A DNA stretch of 44,721 nt from Hyphomicrobiales bacterium (GCA_017305515.1 JAFKKP010000307.1:1-44721), one strand, 5' to 3'; counted from the first letter of the stretch, positions 8,644-18,313 are shown. Notes: generated by a model not told the origin, from the letters alone. Program-made: numbers and translations.

Positions 8644-8742
8644 GGCGGCGCGACGAAATCCCGCTAGCGTCACGCGCCGCCGGGAGATGATCCCCATCAT
8701 CGGGCGGCTAGGTTTGGCCGGGCCGGCCAACGACGCCCGGCC
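8644..8742. other. Cluster of overlapping inverted repeats upstream of a small exported-protein gene
   Basis: GGCGGCGCG (8644-8652) pairs with CGCGCCGCC (8673-8681). Part of the latter, GCCGCC at 8676, can instead pair with GGCGGC ending at 8708, closing an inner GATGAT/ATCATC stem (8686-8701). A further stem is GGCCGGGC (8716-8723) with GCCCGGCC (8735-8742). The first two hairpins exclude each other. This could be transcript termination, a leader switch or part of a repeat element. Confidence 0.5.
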
Positions 8743-8811
8743 GAGCTGAACGATTTCACCGGCCCTGCCGGACGAGATTTTATTTCGATGCCCGTTATTG
8801 CGAGGGCGATG

Positions 8812-9159
8812 ATGTTTGGTTTTCAAAAATGTATTTACGCCGCATTGGCGGTGAGCGCGATGCTGACGACACCGGCTGTTCAGGCGAGCGACTATATTCC
8901 GCTCAATCCTTCGGCGATTCGCGGCAAGACCATTCTGCTCGATGAGGGAAGCAGCCTCGAATACCGCGCCAACGGAGTTTACGTCTACACGCTCGGCGGG
9001 CGCGCGCAGCAAGGTACATGGCGCATCGGCGCGAACGGGGCGGTCTGCGTCGATTTTCCGAATGGACGTGGCCGTTGCGATTTCTATCTGGAAAACGGCA
9101 GCTCGCTGTTTCTGCGAAACAGTTTTGGAAAACTTTTCAAGGTTCGCTTCGCGCAATAG
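8812..9159 (+). CDS. Small exported protein of unknown function
   Basis: 115 residues from the ATG at 8812. The tandem ATG at 8809 and an ATG at 8788 are alternatives; 8812 has GAGG six bases upstream. MFGFQKCIYAALAVSAMLTT followed by PAVQA-SDY is a Sec signal peptide with an AxA-type cleavage site, so a periplasmic or secreted mature protein of about 90 residues is predicted. The mature part looks beta-rich (YRANGVYVYTLGG, QGTWRIG) and has two Cys (AVCVDFPNGRGRCDF) that could form a disulfide. I do not recognise the family and assign no function. It converges with the membrane-protein gene ending at 9166. Confidence 0.7.
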   Translation: MFGFQKCIYAALAVSAMLTTPAVQASDYIPLNPSAIRGKTILLDEGSSLEYRANGVYVYTLGGRAQQGTWRIGANGAVCVDFPNGRGRCDFYLENGSSLFLRNSFGKLFKVRFAQ

Positions 9160-9165
9160 CGCCGT

Positions 9166-9783
9166 CTACGGCAGCACGTCCATCGGCAATTCATCGAATG
9201 TGTAGGTGCGCGGACGATTGCGTTTCATGAAGCCGCCGATCTGCCATGCGAACAGCGCGGCGAAACCAATCAGAAAAATTGCGCCACCGAACTCTCCCGT
9301 CCAGACTGCGCGAACCAGAAGTCCGGCCATCGCGGTTGCGAGCAACGCCATGACGCAAAGCGCGGCGATGTAAATGGTCGGATTGATGCCGGCGATGAGG
9401 TACGCGGTGCTGCCGATCGCGTTCAGCCGGCGATGCAGTTCGACGATGAAGGCGCGATAGCCGCCGTCCTGCCGCGCCATCAGCGCAACCGTGTGCCAGG
9501 TGGTGGAATAAAGCGTGACGCGCTCGCCGCGCGAATCCTCGATGTCCGCCCGAAAGCGTTTCGACTGCATCGACACCGGCCGATACGACAGACGAATGGC
9601 TGCAATCTTGTCCAGCGGCCAGACGCCGGATTTTCCCGATGCTTGCCATTCCAGCCCGCGATCCGTCAGGCTGAACTGCCGCGCACCGCCCACCAGCGTC
9701 GGCTTGAAAATATATTGCGTGCCGTCGCCCTCGGCGTCCGGCTTCGGCGTGACTTTCAGCATCTCGTCCAATCGCAACGGCAT
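9166..9783 (-). CDS. Membrane protein with two C-terminal transmembrane helices, function unknown
   Basis: 205 residues from the ATG at 9783; the ATG at 9789 sits too close to the GGAA ribosome site. Residues 1-125 are soluble. They contain FSLTDRGLEWQ and GVWPLDKIAAIRLSY, which suggest a PH-like beta domain of the kind found in small bacterial membrane proteins. Two hydrophobic segments follow (NPTIYIAALCVMALLATAMA and GGAIFLIGFAALFAWQIG), and the protein ends in a short polar tail. It diverges from the four-helix protein starting at 9873, with an 89-base shared promoter region. No family was identified beyond this topology. Confidence 0.7.
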   Translation of the reverse strand: MPLRLDEMLKVTPKPDAEGDGTQYIFKPTLVGGARQFSLTDRGLEWQASGKSGVWPLDKIAAIRLSYRPVSMQSKRFRADIEDSRGERVTLYSTTWHTVALMARQDGGYRAFIVELHRRLNAIGSTAYLIAGINPTIYIAALCVMALLATAMAGLLVRAVWTGEFGGAIFLIGFAALFAWQIGGFMKRNRPRTYTFDELPMDVLP

Positions 9784-9872
9784 TGTCATTTCCGGTTGAC
9801 GGGCTTGCATGCCTGCACGCGCCTATCCTACAAACACCTAACAGCCCAACGCATCCGCTCCAACAGCATCGC

Positions 9873-10307
9873 ATGGCCGACAGCACTTATTTTCCCCGGC
9901 ACATCATTCTCGCCGCCGCAACAATCTTCGGCGTGCTGCTCACGCTTGCCGTGCATGTGCTGATCCAGCGTTTCAATCTCAATCTCGGCGATCTGTGGCG
10001 GCAGGACACCGGAGTGCTGATCCCGGCAACGGCAGCCATCGCGTGGTGGGTGCTTGCGGCGGCGGCGTTCGTCACCGGCTATTTCACTGCCGCGCTGATG
10101 GGACATTCCGTCTCAGGCGGGCTGTCCGTGCGCATGCGGCAGGTGCTGATCGGCGCGGGTGTGGTGATGCTGGCGGCTGCCGGACAGGCGGCCTCTACAC
10201 CGAGCGCGATCCCGACACTGGCCGGCGTCGTCGCAGGCGTCGCAGCCTTGTGCCTCGGCGCGATCATGGCGTGCTGTGGCGCGCATTTTGCGCTGCGCCG
10301 GGTGTAG
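9873..10307 (+). CDS. Four-helix integral membrane protein, function unknown
   Basis: 144 residues from the ATG at 9873. About four hydrophobic segments are visible: IILAAATIFGVLLTLAVHV, ATAAIAWWVLAAAAFVTGYF, VLIGAGVVMLAAAGQAA and LAGVVAGVAALCLGAIMACC. The protein starts MADSTYFPRH and ends FALRRV. No catalytic motif is visible. It is divergent from the two-helix protein on the minus strand and followed by 214 bases without a gene. It resembles small conserved inner-membrane proteins of Bradyrhizobium relatives, and I assign no function. Confidence 0.65.
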   Translation: MADSTYFPRHIILAAATIFGVLLTLAVHVLIQRFNLNLGDLWRQDTGVLIPATAAIAWWVLAAAAFVTGYFTAALMGHSVSGGLSVRMRQVLIGAGVVMLAAAGQAASTPSAIPTLAGVVAGVAALCLGAIMACCGAHFALRRV

Positions 10308-10521
10308 CGGAACGCCGCGAATCCCGCGCGATCTTCATTTCGACATGATGATTGTATGACGAAGTAGCGTTCATCCAGCTGCGGCATATGCCCGTTAACA
10401 CTTATAAATCTGCACAAACTCCCTATTTTCCTCGCATCGGTTTTCACGTATGAGTCCCCGCGCAGTCGTTATGCAAGGCCGCTCCCATCGGCTGACTTCT
10501 GCGCCCCTGCCGGGAGGATGA

Positions 10522-11589
10522 ATGCAACGACTGCTGCGCAATTTTGCGCGTGTCTTCAACGAACGGATTGGCTGGAAGCGGCTCGGGATCGCCGCGAGCC
10601 TCGTCATTGTCACCATCGCCGTGATGCATCTGTTCCGCACCCTCAAGGGCGTGGACAAATATGTTGTGCTCTCCGCGCTCGCGGAAAAATCCGAGCACCA
10701 GATCGCGATGGCCGCGCTGTGCGTTGCCGGCGCGTTCTTCACGCTGACGTTCTACGACCTGTTCGCGCTGCGCACGATCGGCAAGAACCACGTTCCCTAT
10801 CGCATCGCAGCCCTTGCGAGCTTTTGCAGCTACGTCATCGGGCACAATATCGGCGCAACCGTATTCACCGGCGGCGCGATCCGCTTTCGCATCTATTCGG
10901 ACTGGGGACTGAACGCGATCGACGTCGCGAAAATCTGCTTCATCTCCGGCCTCACCTTCTGGCTCGGCAATACTTTCGTGCTCGGCTTCGGCATGATCTG
11001 GCATCCGTTCGCCGCCTCGTCGATCGATCTATTGCCTGAATCGATCAACCGGCTGATCGGCTTCGGCATCCTCGCCGGCATCGCGGCCTATCTGATCTGG
11101 ATCGCGGTCGGCAAGAAGCGCCGCGAACTCGGCAAGGACGGCTGGATGGTGAAGCTGCCGCCCGCGCCGCTGACGGTGTTGCAGATCCTGATCGGCGTCG
11201 TCGATCTCGGCTTCTGCGCGCTGGCGATGTATCTGCTCGCGCCGAGCAATCCGGAACTCGACTTCATGACGCTCGCCGTCGTCTTTATTCTTTCGACGCT
11301 GGTCGGCTTTGCGAGCCATGCGCCGGGCAGTCTCGGCGTGTTCGATGCGGCGATGCTCGTCGGCCTGCCGATGCTCGGCAAGGAAGAACTGCTCGCGTCG
11401 CTGCTGCTATACCGGCTTCTCTATTTCGTGATCCCGTTCGCGATTGCGATTTCGATCATGGGGTCGCGCGAACTTTGGCTCAATGTCGTGCAGCCCTGGT
11501 ACCTCAACCGCAAGGTCGGCGAAGGCTTCAATCCTGCCGTTGCCAAGACCCGCGCGCCGGCCCGCAAGACCAAGCAGGCGGCGGAGTGA
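10522..11589 (+). CDS. UPF0104 / lysylphosphatidylglycerol synthase membrane-domain protein
   Basis: 355 residues from an ATG with GGAGG five bases upstream. It is polytopic, with about eight helices and the family motifs NIGATVFTGGAIRFRIYSDW and FASHAPGSLGVFDAAML, which correspond to the N-terminal flippase-like half of MprF (PF03706/UPF0104). The C-terminal aminoacyl-transferase half of MprF is absent: the protein ends in a short basic tail (KTRAPARKTKQAAE). It is therefore not a complete lysyl-PG synthase. Stand-alone versions are thought to move or bind lipids in the inner membrane, but the substrate is unknown. A GCGTTTTC/GAAAACGC hairpin lies just downstream. Confidence 0.85.
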   Translation: MQRLLRNFARVFNERIGWKRLGIAASLVIVTIAVMHLFRTLKGVDKYVVLSALAEKSEHQIAMAALCVAGAFFTLTFYDLFALRTIGKNHVPYRIAALASFCSYVIGHNIGATVFTGGAIRFRIYSDWGLNAIDVAKICFISGLTFWLGNTFVLGFGMIWHPFAASSIDLLPESINRLIGFGILAGIAAYLIWIAVGKKRRELGKDGWMVKLPPAPLTVLQILIGVVDLGFCALAMYLLAPSNPELDFMTLAVVFILSTLVGFASHAPGSLGVFDAAMLVGLPMLGKEELLASLLLYRLLYFVIPFAIAISIMGSRELWLNVVQPWYLNRKVGEGFNPAVAKTRAPARKTKQAAE

Positions 11590-11604
11590 GTTAGAGTATT
11601 TGTC

Positions 11605-11648
11605 GCGTTTTCTTCACGCGAGCCGGTATCCACTTCGCTCGAAAACGC
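11605..11648. repeat. Palindromic intergenic element (GCGTTTTC...GAAAACGC)
   Basis: Arms 11605-11612 and 11641-11648 are exact inverted repeats around a 28-base centre containing ACGCGAGCCGGTATCCACTT. The right arm is followed by TTTTG, so it may also end transcription of the membrane protein gene. From memory, very similar sequences recur between genes in Bradyrhizobium relatives; only this copy is in the window. Confidence 0.6.
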
Positions 11649-11743
11649 TTTTGCGCCAAGTTGAGGCTTGTGGCGTTGGACAATCGTGCCATATCGTCGC
11701 GCGGCTCCCACATTTTGGCCCCACCTTTAAGTTTGAAACAGGC

Positions 11744-13720
11744 ATGAACCGCTCACGCGCGTATGTCTTCGTCGTTGCGATGCTGCTGCTGGCGGGCGCT
11801 GCCCTGCCCGGCCGCGCCGTTGCACAATTGCCTCAAGTCCAGTTTCAGCAGATGCCATCCGCGCTGTCGATTACCTGGGAAGTCCGCAACCGATTCCGCC
11901 TTTTCAAGGAGGAGCGCGATTTCCGGCTTCAGGCCGATGCGCTCTCATCCGGGCAGTCCATCCTCGCATCCGAACAGGCGCTGGCCGTGCAGAGCGACGG
12001 GCGCGGCTGGGCGCGCAACATGATTGGGCGGCTGTGCATAGATGCGACGGGACGCGTCACCGAGCCCTGCACGCGCGACAGCGTGAAGGAAAGCTATCTG
12101 ACGCCACAGGATCATCCGGTCACGGTGCGTCTTGCGGGCGAGGTGCCGGTCGGTGCGACCTGCGCGTGGACTGTCGAGGATGGCGAAGCCAATCCGCGCA
12201 CGCAGACCATCGACTGCAACGAGCCGCTGAATTTCCGTGCGCGTTACGGCCGCACAACCAATGTCACTGTCGATGTGTCGAGCGGCGCCGACGCTCCGCA
12301 ACGCGTCGCCACCCAGATCGCCGTGCGCGACATTTTCATCGCGGGGCTTGGCGACTCGATTGCGTCGGGTGAAGGCAATCCGGATCGCGCGGTGGAATTG
12401 TCCGACGATGGATTCTGTTTCCGCTCCTATCTGGGCGGACCGGCGAACATCTATTTCCGTCCCGGCCGCGCCAAGTTCAAGGGCGCGCGCGCCTGCGACA
12501 CGTCGGACGGCCAGAGTCTGCAAAACTGGCAGGCGGCGGGCGCACAATGGTTCAACGCGGCGTGCCACCGTTCTCTTTACAGCTACCAGACGCGCACCGC
12601 GATTGCGCTGGCCGTCCGCAATCCGCAGATCGCGGTGACATATTTGCCGCTGGCCTGCACCGGCGCAACCATCGCTCAGGGCCTGTTCGGCTCGCAGTCC
12701 GCGCGCGAATGCGCCGTGACCCGAAGCGGCTTCAACTGCACCGGCACCGTGAATGCGCAGATCGCCGAATTGCGCGAGGCGTTGAACGCGGCTGCATCGC
12801 GCCAGCCCGGCCGCACGCTCGATCTCATCATGCTGTCGATCGGCGCCAACGACATCAACTTCTCCGGCCTCGTCGCCGACATCATCGTCGATAGCGGCAC
12901 CGAGCGCACGCTGTCGCAACGAAGCGGCGTGATCGGCACGGTGGACGCGGCGCGCGACATTCTCCAGCGCGAATTGCCTGCGGATTTCGGCAAGATGCGT
13001 CAGGCGCTCAAGCCTCTCGTCGGCGGCGACCTGTCGCGCGTGATGTATGTCTCCTACGCCAATCCGGCGCTGTTGAACGGCGCGCCCTGCCCCGGCGGCC
13101 GCGCCGGCTTCGACATTCATCCCACCTTCAACGCCGATCCGCAGCGGCTGAGCGACGTCACCAATTTCGTCCAGAGCGAGTTTCTGCCGCGCATCAAGCA
13201 GCTTGCGACATGCAGCGGCAACGCGCTGTGCGCGGACGCCAAGACCGAGCGCATGACCTTCGTCGATCAGCACCAGTCATCATTCGCCGATCACGGCTTC
13301 TGCGCTCGCGCCGAGACCGATCCGCCGTTCGATCAACAATGCTTCTCGCCGAAGGGCGAAAGTTTCGTCACCGACATTGTGGACGCGGCGAACAACCCGC
13401 TCGCCTGCGGCGCGGGTGCCAGTGAGTTTCGCGCCTACGCGCCGCGCGCGCGCTGGGTCCGCGATGCCAATGACAGTTACTTCGCCGCGATGACCTATCC
13501 GCAGGCAACGCGCGCGCCGAACCGGCCCGGCGACATTCACGACGCGACTTGGGGAATTCTCTCCGCAGTTTACGGCGGCGCGATCCATCCGACCGCCGAG
13601 GGACACGCGGCGATGGCGGACGCAGCATTGCCTGCGGCGTCCGCCGTGCTCAATCTCGGCATCCAGCCGGCGGGCGTCACATCCGAGCCGATCGCGCCGC
13701 TCGCGCCTGCCCAGCAGTAA
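11744..13720 (+). CDS. Exported SGNH/GDSL hydrolase (long form)
   Basis: 658 residues from the ATG at 11744. A signal peptide (VFVVAMLLLAGAALPGRAVA) is followed by an N-terminal region with ITWEVRNRFRLFKEERDF, shared with the next gene. The hydrolase part has block I FIAGLGDSIASGEGNPD (nucleophile Ser), CHRSLYSYQTR, block III SIGANDINFSG (oxyanion Asn) and block V GGAIHPTAEGH (catalytic His). The GDS, CHRS and HPxxxGH set resembles actinobacterial GDSL lipases. An esterase acting on lipid or acylated polysaccharide in the periplasm or outside is likely, with unknown substrate. The stop TAA is directly abutted by the stop of the convergent paralogue. A second Cys-rich segment lies near residues 490-560. 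Confidence 0.82.
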   Translation: MNRSRAYVFVVAMLLLAGAALPGRAVAQLPQVQFQQMPSALSITWEVRNRFRLFKEERDFRLQADALSSGQSILASEQALAVQSDGRGWARNMIGRLCIDATGRVTEPCTRDSVKESYLTPQDHPVTVRLAGEVPVGATCAWTVEDGEANPRTQTIDCNEPLNFRARYGRTTNVTVDVSSGADAPQRVATQIAVRDIFIAGLGDSIASGEGNPDRAVELSDDGFCFRSYLGGPANIYFRPGRAKFKGARACDTSDGQSLQNWQAAGAQWFNAACHRSLYSYQTRTAIALAVRNPQIAVTYLPLACTGATIAQGLFGSQSARECAVTRSGFNCTGTVNAQIAELREALNAAASRQPGRTLDLIMLSIGANDINFSGLVADIIVDSGTERTLSQRSGVIGTVDAARDILQRELPADFGKMRQALKPLVGGDLSRVMYVSYANPALLNGAPCPGGRAGFDIHPTFNADPQRLSDVTNFVQSEFLPRIKQLATCSGNALCADAKTERMTFVDQHQSSFADHGFCARAETDPPFDQQCFSPKGESFVTDIVDAANNPLACGAGASEFRAYAPRARWVRDANDSYFAAMTYPQATRAPNRPGDIHDATWGILSAVYGGAIHPTAEGHAAMADAALPAASAVLNLGIQPAGVTSEPIAPLAPAQQ

Positions 13721-16051
13721 CTACTGCGGCTTTTGGATCACCGTCTCGGCCGACGTCGCAAATGAATCCGCAACGCGGGCATGCGCCTGGGCGGTGGGAT
13801 GGAAAGCGCCGTGAAGGGCCGGCTGCGCGAGTCCCAGCAACGTGACATCGATCGATTGCCTTGTCTGCGCTGGCTGCTGATTAATCAGCATGTATACGTC
13901 ATTGACGGTCCGCAGCCAGCGATGGCGATGATGATAGGGTGAGAAATTGATGGCCGGATCGAATGGTTTCCATACTTCGCCGGACTTGCGTGGAATCAGA
14001 AGTGTTTCATCGATTGCCTTCTGAGTGTCGAGCACGCTCGCACTCATTTGCAGTTCGCGGTTTTTCTGGAGATCGTTGCACGCACTGCTGGGCTCTGCGG
14101 GAGTATTGAGCGTGGCGCAAAAATTGCGACCCTTAAAGTCGCCAATGAAATCATCGGCGTCGGTGGCCAATTTCCATTGCTTTTCCGGCGGCGCTGCTTT
14201 GGCGAACGACGCTATCTCCGTGTTGAGTTTGTTTTTGACGAAATAGCCGATCTTGCCAAGTGCATTGATCTCGCGCGATCCCTGCTTCTGCTCATCCCAA
14301 AGACATATCATTTCCAAGTCCGCGACCGTCATTCCAGCGTTGCCGGTTTTGCACGTGGTGGTCGTATCAGCGACCGTATCCGGATATGTGAAGACGACGA
14401 CCGGCTGCTGCTCAGGAACACGATAGACAACGCGCTCGCTCAGAAATTTACGAAGAAGAGCCAGCCGCGCCTTGAACCGCCGCCACCGCCCCTCAGTTAC
14501 GTCGCAACTGGTCCGGTTCGTTGCATTACAATCCGGATCGTCCTTCATGATCGGCAAGAAGGCCAAATCCATTCCGCCATTGTATTTTGTGATCGAGGCG
14601 GCAATCCATTTTGCAAATCCGACGTCGTTGCCTCCTATACCGAGCGATAAGACATCGACCGGACGCTTAAAGCCTTTTCCGGCGGGACATTTGAACGCGG
14701 CGTCACTGACGGCATCCGCTTCATCGTTTCCGAACCTGTAGCGGCCGTTCTTGATGCGAGCGTCTTCCTCCCACTCCTCGAGTTTTTCGTCGACGTCCGT
14801 CGCGGGCTGGCTGACACAAAGCTCATTGAGCATCAGAGAAAGCTGGGCCTTCTTGTAGTTCGGCATATCCTGTTTGCTCGTCTTTTCAGGTCCCTGATAA
14901 GCACCAAAAAGACCTTCGTTGATCTCTGCACCGCTGCAGCCATAGCCGAGGAACGTCACCGCCCGATGCGGATGGTTCAAAGCGAGCTGGATAGCCGACC
15001 GGATGGGATAACTATAGGCAGAGCGATGACATGCCCGGTCAATCCATTGCGCGGCAAAATAATCGCCGTCGCGTTTTCGCAGCGGAATATACCCAGGAAT
15101 GGCAGATGAATATCCGCCGCTAGTCACCGGATCCTGGTCCGTCGATGTCCACTTCATCTTCGCCGGAACATCGGGATTCCCTTCTCCGGAGGTAAAGGAA
15201 TCGCCGATACTAACGGAGAGGATATCATGTACTTTGACATACTCCGCGACCGGCGCGCCTCCACCGGGACTCACCTTGACTGCAACTTTCTTTTCAAACG
15301 GAACGCGAAGACGAACGGCGCGATCGCACGGCGCAGACAGCGAAGGACTGTCGGACGCGCCGACATAAGCCGAGCCGCTGCCTTCCTCGACAGTCCACGC
15401 GCACGTCAATCCCGACTGCCCACCCGCTAGTTTCATGCTGACGATATGGTGCGATGGCTTGATGTAGCTGTCGTCCTTATCGTCGTCGGGTTTAAGTCTG
15501 CAATTGGTGTGAAGCTGCTCGCCGCGATTCCAGCACACAGCCACGCTCTCGCCATCGGTGAATGCGTCGAAATTTATGTTCTTGCCGTCGGCAGCCTGAT
15601 GAAAGGGAAACAGCAGGCTCGCCCAGCCAAGACGGCGGAAGTCGTATTCAGCGGCAAGCCGTTTATCGTGGTCGCTACCGCCGGAATATTTCGCCGCAAG
15701 TTCAGGAGCACCCGCCGGACGCTTTTCTTTCCCGCGTAGCGCCATCAGAATTTTTCGCGGCGTGTTGAGCGTGGAGTCTCCGTAACGCGCCGTAACTTCG
15801 GGCGATAGCGGCTCGTCCCACCACTGCTTGTTGTTGAGAAGTTCATCCATCTTGAGGATGGTCGGCGCAGCCGACGGGGCCGGAGCGACCGGATGCTTGA
15901 TCGATTCATAAGCGATGCGATGAATCTCGAAATCGGAATCGTATTTGAAGAAACGGAACGGGTGGACAACTTCCCATTCGATGCTGTCGGCAAAAGCGGA
16001 TGAGCCCAGTCCAACGAAAGCGACCGCAGCCGCAGCAATGAAACGCATCAT
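13721..16051 (-). CDS. Exported SGNH/GDSL hydrolase, paralogue of its convergent neighbour
   Basis: 776 residues from the ATG at 16051, seven bases after a GGGGGA ribosome site; the TTG further upstream is not needed. A signal peptide (MMRFIAAAAVAFVGLGSSAFA) precedes IEWEVVHPFRFFKYDSDF, clearly homologous to the N-terminal motif of the gene on the other strand. Active-site blocks are SIGDSFTSGEGNPD, CHRSAYSYPIR, GIGGNDVGFAKW and FHPTAQAHARVAD. The last block has QAH where the neighbour has EGH, but the HPT is kept. An extra 100 or so residues lie between signal peptide and active site. It is presumably an exported esterase. The pair looks like an inverted duplication that has since diverged considerably. 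Confidence 0.82.
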   Translation of the reverse strand: MMRFIAAAAVAFVGLGSSAFADSIEWEVVHPFRFFKYDSDFEIHRIAYESIKHPVAPAPSAAPTILKMDELLNNKQWWDEPLSPEVTARYGDSTLNTPRKILMALRGKEKRPAGAPELAAKYSGGSDHDKRLAAEYDFRRLGWASLLFPFHQAADGKNINFDAFTDGESVAVCWNRGEQLHTNCRLKPDDDKDDSYIKPSHHIVSMKLAGGQSGLTCAWTVEEGSGSAYVGASDSPSLSAPCDRAVRLRVPFEKKVAVKVSPGGGAPVAEYVKVHDILSVSIGDSFTSGEGNPDVPAKMKWTSTDQDPVTSGGYSSAIPGYIPLRKRDGDYFAAQWIDRACHRSAYSYPIRSAIQLALNHPHRAVTFLGYGCSGAEINEGLFGAYQGPEKTSKQDMPNYKKAQLSLMLNELCVSQPATDVDEKLEEWEEDARIKNGRYRFGNDEADAVSDAAFKCPAGKGFKRPVDVLSLGIGGNDVGFAKWIAASITKYNGGMDLAFLPIMKDDPDCNATNRTSCDVTEGRWRRFKARLALLRKFLSERVVYRVPEQQPVVVFTYPDTVADTTTTCKTGNAGMTVADLEMICLWDEQKQGSREINALGKIGYFVKNKLNTEIASFAKAAPPEKQWKLATDADDFIGDFKGRNFCATLNTPAEPSSACNDLQKNRELQMSASVLDTQKAIDETLLIPRKSGEVWKPFDPAINFSPYHHRHRWLRTVNDVYMLINQQPAQTRQSIDVTLLGLAQPALHGAFHPTAQAHARVADSFATSAETVIQKPQ

Positions 16052-16222
16052 GTTAAAATCCCCCAAAATATCGGGGAAGGATGCGATGAATTTTCGGGGC
16101 GATCAATCGGACAGGCTGGGCAAAAAAGCGCAGGCCAACGCCGTATCCGCAAAATTACGCATGCGGCCACTATGCCCCGGAGCGATCAAACCGAGCTGCG
16201 CCGGCGGGTGTTGCCGGCAAAA

Positions 16223-17326
<1,104 letters not shown>

Positions 17327-17462
17327 CTAGCCAAGATAGGCGCTTCGGGGAAGGGATAAATGCGCCTATCTGGAGCCGCTCTAACGCATTGGAGAGCCGC
17401 GATATTTGGCTGTCGGCAATGCGCGTTTTCCAATAAAGCGTGTGTGTCCCGGAGATTGGCCT

Positions 17463-17909
17463 TTGAACGCACCGATCAGCCTCAATACACCGCCCCGCCT
17501 GGAAGATTATCCTTTCCGGCTTTCGGACAACGTCCGTTTCGCCGATCTCGATCCGCAGCAGCACGTCAACAACGCGGTATTCGCGAGCTATTTCGAGACC
17601 GGGCGCGTAACCCTGATCCGCAACCCGGCTTACGGGCTGATGCCGGAGGGCCTGAGCTGGATGCTGGTCCAGTTGAACATCAGCTTCAAGGCGGAGATTC
17701 GCTGGCCGGGAACAATCGAACTCGGTCTCGGCGTCGGGAAGATCGGGCGGACTTCGGTGTCTTATTCTCAGGTGGTGTTCTCAAACGGCGCATGTGCTGC
17801 GTCCGCCGAAGCCGTCACCGTGCTGGTGGACAAGGCGCTGCGCAAACCGGCGGCGATCCCGGACGAGATTGCCGCGAAGTTCAAGCCCTGGATGCTGCGC
17901 GGCGCCTGA
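17463..17909 (+). CDS. Hotdog-fold acyl-CoA thioesterase (4-hydroxybenzoyl-CoA thioesterase family)
   Basis: 148 residues from a TTG start at 17463. No in-frame ATG exists near the N-terminus, and GGAG sits eight bases upstream of this TTG, which decides the start. The motif FADLDPQQHVNNAVFASYFE holds the catalytic Asp and HVNN of the 4HBT/YbgC family. The single hotdog domain would act as a dimer or tetramer, hydrolysing an acyl-CoA in the cytoplasm; the acyl group is unknown. It diverges from the ferredoxin-NADP reductase gene across a 211-base gap and is followed after 60 bases by the DUF3551 gene. Confidence 0.85.
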   Translation: MNAPISLNTPPRLEDYPFRLSDNVRFADLDPQQHVNNAVFASYFETGRVTLIRNPAYGLMPEGLSWMLVQLNISFKAEIRWPGTIELGLGVGKIGRTSVSYSQVVFSNGACAASAEAVTVLVDKALRKPAAIPDEIAAKFKPWMLRGA

Positions 17910-17969
17910 GACTTTGAACCAATCCGATTTTCAATCGTCGACACGAAACGAACGGACAAAGGAAACAAA

Positions 17970-18251
17970 ATGAAAAAATACGCACTGATGTTTGCAACCA
18001 CATCGCTGCTTGCCGCACCTGCGCTCGTTACGTCGGTCACGCCCGCCGAGGCAATCCAGTATCCGGTCTGTCTCTCTTACGTCGAAGGCTGGTCGGGCAT
18101 CGTCGAGCGCTGCGAATACTCAACAATGCAGCAGTGCCAGATGTCGGCGCAGGGATTGAACGGAAGCTGCTATGACAACTGGCGCTACGCCTACGGGCAG
18201 CCCGTGCAGGTCGAACGGCCGGTGAAGCGGCGCTATCGCCACGATTACTGA
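17970..18251 (+). CDS. DUF3551 small secreted protein
   Basis: 93 residues with an AAAGGAAAC ribosome site. A signal peptide (MKKYALMFATTSLLAAPALV, cleaved near AEA-IQYPVC) leads to a mature part with four Cys (YPVCLSY, ERCEYS, QQCQMS, GSCYDN) in the DUF3551 pattern and a basic tail (RPVKRRYRHDY). This family is common and multi-copy in Bradyrhizobium relatives, and its function is unknown. The Cys are probably disulfide-bonded in the periplasm. A strong terminator follows 16 bases after the stop. Confidence 0.85.
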   Translation: MKKYALMFATTSLLAAPALVTSVTPAEAIQYPVCLSYVEGWSGIVERCEYSTMQQCQMSAQGLNGSCYDNWRYAYGQPVQVERPVKRRYRHDY

Positions 18252-18262
18252 GCGCGGAATCA

Positions 18263-18291
18263 AAAAAACCCCGGAGCGATCCGGGGTTTTT
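18263..18291. terminator. Bidirectional rho-independent terminator
   Basis: ACCCCGGA (18268-18275), loop GCGA, TCCGGGGT (18280-18287). The stem is flanked by an A run on the left and a T run on the right, so it can end transcription of the DUF3551 gene on the plus strand and of the ferredoxin gene on the minus strand. Confidence 0.9.
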
Positions 18292-18313
18292 GTTTCAGCT
18301 TCGGATTGCGATG

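Noticed and set aside
10522-11589. Full lysylphosphatidylglycerol synthase (MprF)
   Set aside because: Only the membrane half is present; the C-terminal aminoacyltransferase domain is missing.
11945-13273. 442-codon minus-strand frame inside the first GDSL hydrolase
   Set aside because: Antisense shadow in high-GC coding sequence; the plus strand has signal peptide and complete active-site blocks.
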